Shown here one piece after another: positions 27,801 to 36,485 of a stretch of 64,000 bases of DNA. The notes beneath the pieces were generated by a model. It ran no database searches and was not told where the DNA came from. It saw only the letters and a program-made list of their open reading frames with translations. The position numbers were made by a program, and so were the translations under genes. Within the stretch, counting starts at the first letter, position 1; each line of letters begins with the position of its first letter. Origin of the DNA: Coriobacteriaceae bacterium AM113-163 (GTDB taxonomy: Bacteria; Actinomycetota; Coriobacteriia; Coriobacteriales; Coriobacteriaceae); NCBI GenBank assembly GCA_027673765.1, contig JAQDWB010000009.1, positions 1 through 64,000 on the forward strand, in the 5' to 3' direction.

Positions 27801-28982
27801 CTACAGCTGTTCAGCCGGACGGTCGGGCGAGCTAAAGCCCGAGTCAAACGTAACGACGCATGAGGCATTGGGTCGGCGCTCGTGCACGATGCGCGTGACG
27901 AGCTCCAGCAGCTCCTCGTCGGATATGTCAAAGCCGTCGGGGCGCACCAGGTCAAACGAAACGAACCCGTCGTGCTCGTGCAGGTCGTGGATGGAGAGCG
28001 CGGGGTCGATCTGCATAACGCCGCGCTTGACCCAGCCGCGCAAATCATCGCCGGTTGTCGCGATGGGGTCGCAGTGCAGCGTGATGGCAATGCCCATCTG
28101 GCGCTTGATGTCGTGCTCGATGGTGTCCAGGATCTCGTGGTGCTCAAATGCGTCGCCCTCGCCGGGCATCTCCACGTGAGCGCTGGCAAACTGACGACCG
28201 GGGCCGTAGTCGTGCACCATCAGGTCGTGTGTGCCCAAGACCTGCGGATAGGACATGATCTTGTCGCGGATTGCCTGGACGAGCTTGGGGTCGGGCGCTT
28301 GCCCCAGCAACGGGCTGATGGCGTCGCGCACTAGGCCCATGCCGCTGATGCAGATGAAGATGCCCACACCCAGGCCTGCCCAGCCATCGAGGTCAAAGCC
28401 GGTCGTCTGCGAAATAAGCGCCGCCACCAAGACCGAGCCCGAGGTGATGACGTCGTTTTTGGAGTCCTGTGCTGTGGCAATGAGTGTTTCGGAATCGATA
28501 CGGTTGCCCAGCGCGCGGTTGAATGCGGCCATCCAGAGCTTAACGAGCATGGATGTAGCCAGTGCCGCAAGGGAAACGAGCGTGTAAGCGGTGGGGGAAG
28601 GCTTGATGATCTTGGTGACCGACTCGAGGATCAGGTTGATGCCGACGGCGCAAACCAGGACGGCGACAAACAAGCCGGCGAGGTACTCGTAGCGGCCGTG
28701 GCCATAGGGGTGGCCTTCGTCTGCCGGGCGGCTGGCGAGGCGGAACCCGAGCAGGCTCACGATGTTGCTCGAGGCATCGGAGAGGTTGTTGAAAGCGTCG
28801 GCGATGAGGGAGACGGAGCCAGCGAGCAGGCCCGCGATGCCCTTGGCCAGGCACAAGGTGATGTTGAGGCCAATGCAGATGAGGCTTGCGGCGAAGCCCG
28901 CGTTGGTGCGGCGGGAGGTATCGACCGGCTCGCCCTCGCTGCCGGGAACAAGCGTATGTACCAGCCGATTTACAAATAGCAT
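27801..28982 (-). CDS. Cation diffusion facilitator (CDF) metal transporter
   Basis: Proton-coupled efflux pump for Zn2+, Fe2+, Mn2+ or similar. The 393 residues show six membrane segments and the paired metal-site motifs of the family: ADAFNNLSDASSN (about 61-73) with HPYGHGRYEYLAGL after it, and DSKNDVITSGSVL (about 172). The cytosolic C-terminal domain is long and includes a second histidine-rich part (HHEILDTIEHDIKRQMG). I use the ATG at 28982 because GAGGA lies 8 nt upstream; longer starts (29003, 29141) have no ribosome site. Metal specificity cannot be told. Confidence 0.9.
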   Translation of the reverse strand: MLFVNRLVHTLVPGSEGEPVDTSRRTNAGFAASLICIGLNITLCLAKGIAGLLAGSVSLIADAFNNLSDASSNIVSLLGFRLASRPADEGHPYGHGRYEYLAGLFVAVLVCAVGINLILESVTKIIKPSPTAYTLVSLAALATSMLVKLWMAAFNRALGNRIDSETLIATAQDSKNDVITSGSVLVAALISQTTGFDLDGWAGLGVGIFICISGMGLVRDAISPLLGQAPDPKLVQAIRDKIMSYPQVLGTHDLMVHDYGPGRQFASAHVEMPGEGDAFEHHEILDTIEHDIKRQMGIAITLHCDPIATTGDDLRGWVKRGVMQIDPALSIHDLHEHDGFVSFDLVRPDGFDISDEELLELVTRIVHERRPNASCVVTFDSGFSSPDRPAEQL

Positions 28983-29200
28983 AGCGGTCGTCCTCACAAT
29001 CATGTTTAAGGGGATAGTGTAGCTCGCGCGGGGGCGCCGTGCACCGATGCTCAGAAAATGCAGCAATAGTCTGCCGGTGCTAACGAGCGAGCCTTCTCGT
29101 CTGCCTGGGTGCTCGATTTTGGGCCACATGGGTATGGGCACGTGCTTACCTGCCCGACATACTTAATGTCGACAGCCCCAGTGCAAAGGAGGACGTATTC

Positions 29201-30538
29201 ATGGACGAGATGTTTGCCATTAAATGCCAAAACTGCGGCGGCCCTATGTACTCACACCAGGCTAAACGCAGCTTTGAGTGCGCCTATTGCGGCACGGTCG
29301 TTCCGTGGCAGGCCGATGCGGGGGAGCCCAAGAGCGCCCTGGGCATTCGCCATACGCCACTGACGGTTGTCGATGGGCTGCTTAAGCTCACGCATGTGTC
29401 GCAGCTCGAGCGCCCGGTGGACCCCGACTGGTATTTCTTTAATGAGCACTGGCGCAATCAGTCGGTTCTGGAGCATCTGCTGTGGGAAGACCGCGGCACG
29501 GCCCAGGAGTTCCAAGAGGCCACGCACGTGAGCATCCCCTGTCCCTTCTGCGGAGCGTCCTTTGAGGGCGAGTCGACCCAGCGCGTGTTTGAGTGCCCGT
29601 CCTGCGGCAATAAGATCGGTGTCGCCGACCTGCTCAAGCCGGGGACGTTTAGCAAGCGCCTGACCATGGGCGTTGGTGCGGAATATGTGCCCGAGCAGGG
29701 TATTCCCTGCGAGATAACGCCGCAGCAGGCGCGCGCCAATGCGCTTGAGCTGGTGCGCCGATATCCAGACGCCTTTGCCGGTCACGATGTGGAAGACGCG
29801 ATTCAAAACGACATGATGCTCTTCTACTTCCCCATGGCGCTCGCGGACCTGCGCATGATGGCGTCCTTCCCGGGCAAGGGCCTGAGCAAGGAGACCCTGG
29901 TGTACTACGAGGTGCTCGACTGGGCATATCCCAGGGCAAACTACCTGGACGTTCGCCTTATGGGCATTCTGGAGCCATGGGACTTTGCCAAGGTTGGGTC
30001 GTTCGACCCGGCCATGCAGGAAGGCGACTTCCGCGTTGTCTCCGTCGATGCGTCCACCAAGGACCAGGTGGTCATTGACAAGCTGGCGCTCGACATTGTT
30101 GGCAACGATGCCGAGGCGGTGCTGGGGCTCAATAAAAAGAGCATACGCACCTGGGCGCGCAAGGCCCGCAAGCACAAGGACGGCCTGGTTATGGTGCCGG
30201 TCTACTTTGTCGATCGTCCCGCGTCGGATGGACGTAATGGCGAGCAGGTGCGCATTGCCGTGAACGGCCAGACGGGCCGTGCGGCGGCGGTGGTGTTTAG
30301 CGACAAGCGCGAGACGCATATTGTGGCGCCGCTCAATCCGAGCCTGCATCTGTCCGGCGAAAGCACCGTTCACGCCACGCCCGTCGAGGTCAAATACATC
30401 AAATCGCCATTCCTGTACCAAATTGTGCGCCGTGGAGGCGACGAGCAGCCACGTCAGGTGGCAGCGGCTGCCGAGGGTTCCTACCGAGAAGAAAAACCCA
30501 AGCGCAAGGGATTGTTCGCTGCGATCTTTGGGAAGTAG
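29201..30538 (+). CDS. Double zinc-ribbon protein of unknown function
   Basis: A 445-residue cytosolic protein with two zinc ribbons: Cys9/Cys12 with Cys27/Cys30 (CQNCGG...CAYCG), and CPFCG...CPSCGN at about 113-136. The rest has no recognised fold and ends in a basic tail (KPKRKGLFAAIFGK). It resembles proteins annotated as TFIIB-type zinc ribbon-containing in Firmicutes and Actinobacteria; function is unknown. A strong AAAGGAGG lies 7 nt before the ATG. A short palindrome (CGACAT/ATGTCG, 29157-29172) is upstream. Confidence 0.7.
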   Translation: MDEMFAIKCQNCGGPMYSHQAKRSFECAYCGTVVPWQADAGEPKSALGIRHTPLTVVDGLLKLTHVSQLERPVDPDWYFFNEHWRNQSVLEHLLWEDRGTAQEFQEATHVSIPCPFCGASFEGESTQRVFECPSCGNKIGVADLLKPGTFSKRLTMGVGAEYVPEQGIPCEITPQQARANALELVRRYPDAFAGHDVEDAIQNDMMLFYFPMALADLRMMASFPGKGLSKETLVYYEVLDWAYPRANYLDVRLMGILEPWDFAKVGSFDPAMQEGDFRVVSVDASTKDQVVIDKLALDIVGNDAEAVLGLNKKSIRTWARKARKHKDGLVMVPVYFVDRPASDGRNGEQVRIAVNGQTGRAAAVVFSDKRETHIVAPLNPSLHLSGESTVHATPVEVKYIKSPFLYQIVRRGGDEQPRQVAAAAEGSYREEKPKRKGLFAAIFGK

Positions 30539-30684
30539 GGGAGTGGTGCCGGTTGGCTCGCGAGAGTGCGCAACATCCCGCCCGTGATGGCAGATGTAAA
30601 TAAACGGTGGAACGGCTGTAAAAGAGCCTTGCCACTGGGTAAAATCAGGATGTGCCGCGGAACCCGCTCCTCAGTCGGTCAACT

Positions 30685-30712
30685 TTGGAAGCGCGGGCAA
30701 CGCAGGTACTAT
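30685..30712 (+). promoter_or_regulatory. Possible promoter opposing the 30-residue ORF
   Basis: TTGGAA (30685-30690) and TACTAT (30707-30712) are spaced 16 nt. There is no plus-strand gene downstream, so transcripts would run antisense to the small ORF at 30766-30858. Low certainty. Confidence 0.3.
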
Positions 30713-30717
30713 CGTCT

Positions 30718-30743
30718 AAAGGGCCGGGTGCGACCGGCCCTTT
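30718..30743 (-). terminator. Hairpin downstream of the small ORF
   Basis: A 10-bp perfect stem (30718-30727 with 30734-30743) lies 22 nt after the stop of the 30-residue ORF on the minus strand. The tail is short (TTTAGAC), so strength is uncertain. Confidence 0.5.
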
Positions 30744-30765
30744 GCATGACTCCCTTCGCTATCCG

Positions 30766-30858
30766 TTACTGCTTATATTCCCGCCAGATCGAGTAGAGGT
30801 TCCGGACGATGCCGGTTACATACATCGAGAGGCGCAGGATTTCAAGAAACAAGTTCAT
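30766..30858 (-). CDS. Possible 30-residue peptide
   Basis: A short ORF starting MNLFLEILRLSMYVTGIV and ending SIWREYKQ, with GGGGTGA about 5 nt before the ATG and a GC hairpin 22 nt after the stop. The sequence would form an amphipathic helix with a basic, aromatic end. No family recognised. It lies in a 460-nt stretch (30539-31001) that otherwise holds no supported gene, downstream of the ADP-ribosylglycohydrolase and 73-residue genes on the same strand. It could also be chance. Confidence 0.35.
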   Translation of the reverse strand: MNLFLEILRLSMYVTGIVRNLYSIWREYKQ

Positions 30859-31001
30859 AGGCTTCACCCCAATCGGAGATCGGAGCGTTGCCCGCAGGCG
30901 GATTCCGCGGCAGTCGTAATTCTACCTCACAGGCCGCGGCGGGAGACATCCTACCCGCCCCATGGCTTGGAGCAGTGTCGATCTAACGGGCAATCAAGCC
31001 T

Positions 31002-31223
31002 CTAGTTCTCTTTGAATTGAGCAAGCATCTGCCCGAAGAAGCTTAGTTCGGATGGCTCATAAATGATCGAACCGCCGTCCGCGGTCCTGTAGACCCCGCA
31101 GGGGAGGTAACGCCCGTCGGGGAGGACATAGAGGCTGGCTTCCTCCTTCAGTCCTACTGGAAATAGCGGAATCCCGTTTTCGTCCACTTGGAACTCGTCT
31201 ATATTTGCGATCTTCCTCTCCAT
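31002..31223 (-). CDS. Hypothetical 73-residue protein
   Basis: A small soluble protein of 73 residues with no recognised family. It has a beta-rich centre (EASLYVLPDGRYLPCGVYRT) and a short helical end (SFFGQMLAQFKEN). The start has an AGGAGGC ribosome site about 4 nt upstream. It lies 32 nt downstream of the ADP-ribosylglycohydrolase gene and is probably co-transcribed with it, so a partner or immunity-type role is possible; nothing in the sequence proves it. Confidence 0.6.
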   Translation of the reverse strand: MERKIANIDEFQVDENGIPLFPVGLKEEASLYVLPDGRYLPCGVYRTADGGSIIYEPSELSFFGQMLAQFKEN

Positions 31224-31255
31224 GATGCCTCCTGCCTTATTTCTTGAATGGCGCC

Positions 31256-32044
31256 TTAAAACAGGCAGCTCTCAATCAGCTCTTTGCCGCGCAGAGTGTC
31301 GATCCACTCCTGTGGGATGGCTTTGAGACCGTATGCCGTGCCGGCGAGGGCGCCGGCGACGGCTGCGGTGGTGTCGGTGTCGTCGCCTAGGTTGACGGCG
31401 GCAAGCACGCAATCTTCGTAGCTGTTAGTGTTGACGAAACACCAGGTGGCTGCCTTAAGCGTGTCGCGCACGAAGCCACCCGACCTGATCTCCTGCTCAG
31501 GCACGCCTTTCAGATGGAGCGCCCACGAGGGGAGCACGTCGTTCATCACATCCCTCATCAGCTCGACAAATATGATGCATGCGTCGGTCGACGTTCTGTG
31601 GGCGTGCGTAATCGCGGAGACCTTGCTGACCTCTTCGTCTGTCGCATCGGTGAACGCCAGGGGAGCGATGCGCATGAGCGATCCGTTGCCGTTGTCGCGC
31701 TCGCCGGAGCCTCCTTTGCCGGTGCGCAGGGCGCGGGCGGTCGTACCGCCGTAATCGAAAACGCCGTCGATCGTATACTCGCCACGGGCAATCCAGCTTA
31801 CGAACTTGTCGCGCATGTCCGCGGTGTCGATGTGCCCGAGCTCCCTAATCGAGTCGCAGGTAGCAAGCGTCATAGATGTGTCGTCGCTCCAGGTGCCGGC
31901 GGGTTGCCCATGCGTGCCGTAGCCGATCATGTCCGTGCATTCGAACGTACCGCGGGGCCTGAACTCGTAGGGAACGCCCAGCGCGTCACCGACGGCAAGC
32001 CCATAGATGCAGTCGCGCAGTGTTGTTTTCGGTCTGTCTGTCAT
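31256..32044 (-). CDS. ADP-ribosylglycohydrolase family protein
   Basis: Di-metal hydrolase of the ARH/DraG family that removes ADP-ribose from modified proteins or nucleic acids. The 262 residues carry both metal-site motifs: WSDDTSMTLAT (about 52-62) near the N-terminus and LGDDTDTTAAVAGALAG (about 218-234) near the C-terminus, plus the opening GLAVGDALGVPYEF. No dinitrogenase genes are near, so a DraG nitrogenase role is not indicated. It sits between a YhcG-type nuclease gene (63 nt upstream) and a 73-residue gene. Substrate unknown. Confidence 0.88.
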   Translation of the reverse strand: MTDRPKTTLRDCIYGLAVGDALGVPYEFRPRGTFECTDMIGYGTHGQPAGTWSDDTSMTLATCDSIRELGHIDTADMRDKFVSWIARGEYTIDGVFDYGGTTARALRTGKGGSGERDNGNGSLMRIAPLAFTDATDEEVSKVSAITHAHRTSTDACIIFVELMRDVMNDVLPSWALHLKGVPEQEIRSGGFVRDTLKAATWCFVNTNSYEDCVLAAVNLGDDTDTTAAVAGALAGTAYGLKAIPQEWIDTLRGKELIESCLF

Positions 32045-32107
32045 GGAAAGCTCCTCTTATCCCGGGTGATGTGGAGCGCCGTCGGGGGTATCGGTCGCAA
32101 CGTGCCG

Positions 32108-33190
32108 CTACCCTTGCGCTTCGCCATTAGTCGCTTCGTTGATGGCGCGGTACTCGGCACTCAGCTCGCGCGCCAGCTCTTCCTTGCTTGGAAGATACGG
32201 CAGGTATTTGGCGGCAAACACCTGGTCGTTGTCTTCGGGCAGCGTGTACTCGACGATCGAATCGCTTTTGTCCGCGCAGAGCACGATGCCTATGGGCGGA
32301 TTGTCGCCTTCGTTCATGAGCTCGCGCGTGTAGTAGTTCACATACATTTGCATCTGGCCCAGGTCCTGGTGCGTAAGATCGTCCGTCTTAAGGTCGATGA
32401 GCACGAAGCAGCGCATCAGATAGTTGTAAAACACAAGGTCAATATAGAAATGGCGCCCATCAAAGGTGATGCGCCTTTGGCGCGCCTCGAAAGCGAAACC
32501 ACGGCCAAGCTCCAGCAGGAACTTCTGAAGATGCGTGATGAGCGCCTGCTCTAGATCGCTCTCGCGAAACGCAGTATCGTCCGAGAAACCTAAAAACTCC
32601 AGTACATATGGGTCGCGGATGATATCCTCGGGGCGACGAGCCGGGGCGCTCTTTTGGATTTCCTGGGTGACGGCCTCCTTGTCCTTGCTGGCAAGCAGGC
32701 GCTCGCGGAACATGGTGTTGATCTGGCGCTCGAGCTGACGCGTGCTCCAGCGAGAATCGGCACATTCGTTCATGTACCATGTTCGAGCATCAGGGTCGGT
32801 TATACGCGATAACCTGCGGTAATGTGTCCAATTCAATTCGGAACGCAGCGCGTTCCGAATTGGGAACGCAAGATAAAACTGACGCATGTATCTTAAGCTT
32901 CTGGCGTTGAAGCCTCTGCCAAAATCCTTAGTCAATCTAACGGCAAGTTCGTCGATCAGTGCATCGCCATACTTGGCGCGCTCCTCTCCGCCCTGTTCAT
33001 CAACAATACTCTTGCCGATCTCCCAATATGCCTCAACCATCGCAAAGTTAACGGCGGTATAGGCCTTGTCGCGAGCGGCGTTGAGAATCGAGGAAACCTG
33101 CTTGTAAAAAACTTCTGGCACGATTGCCGATTCCCCGCGGTTTGCCAGTTCACTCATCAATATCGCCCGACTTTCCTCTTGAGGACGCAT
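32108..33190 (-). CDS. YhcG/DUF1016 family PD-(D/E)XK nuclease
   Basis: A 360-residue protein with the DUF1016 N-terminal region (AARDKAYTAVNFAMVEAYWEIG and GRGFNARSLRYMRQFYLAFP) and a C-terminal PD-(D/E)XK nuclease. The active-site stretch reads FYIDLVFYN followed by CFVLIDLKT. Family members occur in accessory islands, often near restriction-modification genes; their role is poorly known. The start is uncertain: ATG at 33190 gives the family's usual N-terminal length, with 33157 as an alternative; neither has a strong ribosome site. It is at the head of a minus-strand cluster with an ADP-ribosylglycohydrolase. Lower GC than the flanks hints at transfer. Confidence 0.85.
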   Translation of the reverse strand: MRPQEESRAILMSELANRGESAIVPEVFYKQVSSILNAARDKAYTAVNFAMVEAYWEIGKSIVDEQGGEERAKYGDALIDELAVRLTKDFGRGFNARSLRYMRQFYLAFPIRNALRSELNWTHYRRLSRITDPDARTWYMNECADSRWSTRQLERQINTMFRERLLASKDKEAVTQEIQKSAPARRPEDIIRDPYVLEFLGFSDDTAFRESDLEQALITHLQKFLLELGRGFAFEARQRRITFDGRHFYIDLVFYNYLMRCFVLIDLKTDDLTHQDLGQMQMYVNYYTRELMNEGDNPPIGIVLCADKSDSIVEYTLPEDNDQVFAAKYLPYLPSKEELARELSAEYRAINEATNGEAQG

Positions 33191-33324
33191 CTTTATTGCA
33201 TTTAGTTTAAAGACTCGTACGGACACGAATCGCTGCGCTGTCTGGCAACTTCGCATGGGGGCCTTGCGGTGACTAAAATTTGGCAATAGAGACAGTTTTC
33301 ACGAACCCCATGGGAGTGACATAC

Positions 33325-33594
33325 ATGGACAACAACACCTTGCTGTTTCAGGACAAGGGCTCGGGTAGGTTTAAAGACGTCAAGATCTACCCCAACCGTA
33401 TCGAGGTGCTCAGGAAGGGCACTTTCGGCGGCAAGCACACCGAGATTGTCTATCTTAAGGACATCACGGGCGTCAATAGAATCAAAGGCCGTGATGTTTT
33501 TCTGCGCAATCGACTGTTGACCGCTTGCGTCTTTAGCCTGAGTAGCCGTGCGAAGGCCCAGGAATTTGTGAACGCGCTGAACATGGTGATGTAG
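33325..33594 (+). CDS. Small PH-like (DUF4429-type) protein
   Basis: An 89-residue protein, MDNNTLLFQDKGSGRFKDVK at the start, with alternating beta strands (VKIYPNRIEVLRKG, TEIVYLKDITGVNRIK) and a final helix (AKAQEFVNALNMVM). This is the pattern of bacterial PH-like domains such as DUF4429, which bind lipids or proteins. The ATG at 33325 is preferred for its GGGAG ribosome site 8 nt upstream; an ATG at 33310 is possible. It is divergent from the YhcG-type nuclease and followed by a hairpin at 33627. Confidence 0.65.
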   Translation: MDNNTLLFQDKGSGRFKDVKIYPNRIEVLRKGTFGGKHTEIVYLKDITGVNRIKGRDVFLRNRLLTACVFSLSSRAKAQEFVNALNMVM

Positions 33595-33626
33595 CCGATA
33601 ACGGCGTTCGGTTCAAGGTAAAAATC

Positions 33627-33653
33627 GGGGCGCAGAACGGTGTTCTGCGCCCC
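33627..33653. terminator. Terminator between PH-like gene and PI-PLC-like gene
   Basis: A 12-bp perfect stem (33627-33638 with 33642-33653). On the minus strand it is followed by GATTTTT, so it mainly ends the PI-PLC-like transcript, 35 nt after that stop. Confidence 0.8.
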
Positions 33654-33687
33654 TCATCGAGTTGATGCGCCCAAAAGGCCGGCTGGC

Positions 33688-36177
33688 CTATTCGCTAGCG
33701 CCTTCGTCACTTTCATGGTCGTTGGCAAGCATTGCCGCGCCGGCGACCGTTGTCGCCACGGCGGCGGCAGCGAGCCCGGCGGCAATGCCAGAGTTGTCGC
33801 CTGTGCCGGCAAGCTTTTCGCCTGAGCCCTTGCGCTTGTTGCCCTTGTCGTTCTTGTCGGCGCCGCCTGCGTTGGTGCCGTTGCCGTTGCCGTCGCCGGT
33901 GTCCGTAGCGCCTGCGTTGCCCGAAGCCGTCACAGTAAAGCTTGCGGCTCCGTCACTGGCAAGCTTGTAGTTTTGCGCCGCGTCGCCCAAAAGGCCGTTC
34001 ACGTGCACCCAGTACGTTCCCGCGGCAAATGTCTCGCCCTCTGCCATTGCCGTGCCCGGCGCGCCGTTTGCATCGTGCATAAACTCGAGCTGGGCTGTGC
34101 AGGCATCGCCTTCGAGCTTGCCCTCGAGCGCCGCTGCAACCTTTGCACGCACATCCTCACCGACCTTAAGGCCTTCGAGCCCCTCAAAGTGGGGCGTCAG
34201 CGCGCGCGGGTCGACATGGATGGGCACGGAGCCCTGCAGTCCCGTAGCGGTTTCGTTGCCCAGGGCGTCGACATCCACGTATTCGATGGCAAAAACCCTG
34301 TCCGGAGTTGCTACGTTGAGTACGTTGCTGCTGTCGACGAGGCGGAAGTAGCCCTCGCCAACGGTCTTGCCATCCTGGAGCGAGGCATCGCTCAACGAAT
34401 CGCCGTACGTCATGCGCATGCGGATCGGGAGGTAGTACGAAGCCGACTGCTTGTGCTTCGTATTGTAATTGCGCTGGTAGATGCTTCGTGCCAGTGCCGC
34501 ATCAACAAAGTCGGATGCGATGATGCCAATGTGCTTAAGGTAATCTGACTTTGTTTCCTCGTTGCCGCTGGGGTTGATGTATGGGCTCTTATACAGATGC
34601 TCGTTGACTACTCGTGCCGAGGTAAAAGGATTGCCTCCGTGCGACAAGCCCGTGCAGCTGGTGTAGTTGATAGACCAGCAACGCTCCTGCGCTTGCACCT
34701 TGGCCCCGTCATCGTCCACGACGTCCACCTTGTTGCGCGTGCGCCCGGTCGTTTCCTTCAGCGCATTATCGACCCAGCTGAGCTTGTCGGTTCCCGTGAG
34801 TTTGTACTTGTCCTGGGCGTATACCTTGGTGCAATAGGGTTCTTTGTCGCCTGTTTCCCCCGCGGCTTCAAAGCCCCGCGCGTCTTGGACGAGACACATA
34901 GTGGTGCTGTCGGAGTGAGCCTTGATCTTGTCATCCCATTCGGTAAGGTCGAGGCCCCACGTATGGCCGCTTACACTGTTGCCGGCGAGCCTAAATCGAC
35001 GCAGCAGAGCGATCTTTCCGCGCACCTCGCCCAACGTGGGGACGTGGCTCGACGTGTAGAACAGGTTGGGGTTATCGGCCATAACCTTGGCGAAGGCCGT
35101 CGTTATGCTTTCGTCGGTAGCCTCATCGTTGCCGCGCGATGCGAGCATGATGAGCACTTCTGACGGGTTTTCGTTCAAAAACGTTTTGAAGTACCCGATG
35201 ACATCGGAGAGATGCAGATAGTTCCCGTCTTTTTTGAGTAGGTAGAAAATCCCGTGGTCGATGCCGGGGTCGTCGCCCTTTCCGAGTCGGATATCAAAAT
35301 AGCGAATGCCTTCGAGCAACTGCGTGGGAATGTAATCCTGCTGGCATTTTACTTGCGAGGATTGGGGCTCAGTGTCGTTGTCCACGCTGCAGGTGCCCGA
35401 ATCGTGCGTACCCGGGATGCTCAGCTCGTCGAGGAACTTGTTGTCGTCGACGTATTTCATCCAACATGGCCCATCGACGTAGCTGCTGTACGTGATCCAG
35501 TCGAGGCTGCTAACCGTGGCATCGTTCTTTTTCATGTCGTAACCGATAAGTTCGAGCTCCCACGGAATGCTCTTACTCTTATGGCAGATCTTATTGTTGT
35601 CCTGGTCTTTGCCGTTCGATTCTATTGCCAAGTACTTAATGTCTTTTTTCTCGGTTTCTTTCTCGACCGTGCGGTCTCGGATGATATAGGTTCCGTTTGA
35701 TTGGCGCTCGAACGCAAAAGCGCGGCTGGGCTTGTTGTCATACTCGCCGCCCCATACGTGGATGACCTTTCCATCTTTGTCCGAGTCGTCGTCGACCGAC
35801 CAAATGCTGTAGCCCGTCTTTTTATGCTCTTCGAAATTGAGCAAGGTGCGGATAGCATACCAGTTTGTATCGTCATTCTTGGTCGTTACGTTCTCAAGGA
35901 TGAGCTTGTTGGACGTACCGTCATTAAACAGGTGGCAGACGTTGCCGCGAACGTTGCCGTCTTGGTTGACGCTTGCAGTACGAAAATAGTCCGCGGGGCG
36001 AAGGCGAATGACGAAATTACCGAGGTGCTCCGCCGGTTTGGGCGTGTCGTCTGCAAATGCCGCTCGCAGGGGAATGCCCGGTGCCGCGGTTTCTGGCAGG
36101 CTTGCAAGTGGCGACAGCGCCGCAAGACCTAAGCCCAGCGTAAATGCTCGGCGGCTGATGGCATGGTGTTCGGTCAT
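33688..36177 (-). CDS. Secreted PI-PLC-like surface protein
   Basis: An 829-residue exported protein. The N-terminus is a twin-arginine signal (SRRAFTLGLGLAALSPLASL). Residues about 60-220 form a beta-rich region, possibly a beta-trefoil lectin. A PI-specific phospholipase C X domain follows: PGTHDSG (about 256) and IDHGIFY (about 304) supply the two catalytic histidines, with GIRYFDIRLG between them. The C-terminal part has beta domains, a Ser/Gly/Asn linker, LAGTG (like a sortase LPxTG motif) and a hydrophobic stretch, but the tail is acidic, not basic. It may cleave phosphoinositides or GPI anchors of the host; substrate is not proven. The ATG at 36177 has GGAGGAG just upstream. Terminated at 33627-33653. 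Confidence 0.8.
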   Translation of the reverse strand: MTEHHAISRRAFTLGLGLAALSPLASLPETAAPGIPLRAAFADDTPKPAEHLGNFVIRLRPADYFRTASVNQDGNVRGNVCHLFNDGTSNKLILENVTTKNDDTNWYAIRTLLNFEEHKKTGYSIWSVDDDSDKDGKVIHVWGGEYDNKPSRAFAFERQSNGTYIIRDRTVEKETEKKDIKYLAIESNGKDQDNNKICHKSKSIPWELELIGYDMKKNDATVSSLDWITYSSYVDGPCWMKYVDDNKFLDELSIPGTHDSGTCSVDNDTEPQSSQVKCQQDYIPTQLLEGIRYFDIRLGKGDDPGIDHGIFYLLKKDGNYLHLSDVIGYFKTFLNENPSEVLIMLASRGNDEATDESITTAFAKVMADNPNLFYTSSHVPTLGEVRGKIALLRRFRLAGNSVSGHTWGLDLTEWDDKIKAHSDSTTMCLVQDARGFEAAGETGDKEPYCTKVYAQDKYKLTGTDKLSWVDNALKETTGRTRNKVDVVDDDGAKVQAQERCWSINYTSCTGLSHGGNPFTSARVVNEHLYKSPYINPSGNEETKSDYLKHIGIIASDFVDAALARSIYQRNYNTKHKQSASYYLPIRMRMTYGDSLSDASLQDGKTVGEGYFRLVDSSNVLNVATPDRVFAIEYVDVDALGNETATGLQGSVPIHVDPRALTPHFEGLEGLKVGEDVRAKVAAALEGKLEGDACTAQLEFMHDANGAPGTAMAEGETFAAGTYWVHVNGLLGDAAQNYKLASDGAASFTVTASGNAGATDTGDGNGNGTNAGGADKNDKGNKRKGSGEKLAGTGDNSGIAAGLAAAAVATTVAGAAMLANDHESDEGASE

Positions 36178-36380
36178 AACTCCTCCATTCGCAGCGTGCG
36201 GCTGTACGCTCGTTTTGGACACTATACTGCCCAGATGTTTAAAGGCGTCGGCTTAATTGCCTGCGCGGCGCTATAAATCGGCGGGCGGACGTGTTGGGAT
36301 GCTTGCCCATTTTGTGTCGCCACCGCGCTTGGGGGAGTGGTTTTGGTGCCCGGCGCCTTTGCGCTCGTTAGCTACCGGCA

Positions 36381-36415
36381 CAAGAAAGGGAGGGCCGGTG
36401 ATGCGGTCCTCCCTT
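36381..36415 (-). terminator. Terminator after first lipoprotein gene
   Basis: Stem AAGGGAGG (36386-36393) with CCTCCCTT (36408-36415), followed on the minus strand by TCTTG. It lies about 70 nt after the stop at 36486. Confidence 0.65.
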
Positions 36416-36485
36416 GGTGCGAGGCGCTGGGCCACCGTCGCTTGCTTGCGCTGCGCCCATGTTTCCCGTTGCGCTCGCCAGTCGC

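Noticed and set aside
30652..31005. 117-codon open frame in the intergenic stretch after the zinc-ribbon gene
   Set aside because: No ribosome site, no recognisable content and it crosses a hairpin; I see no support for a gene.
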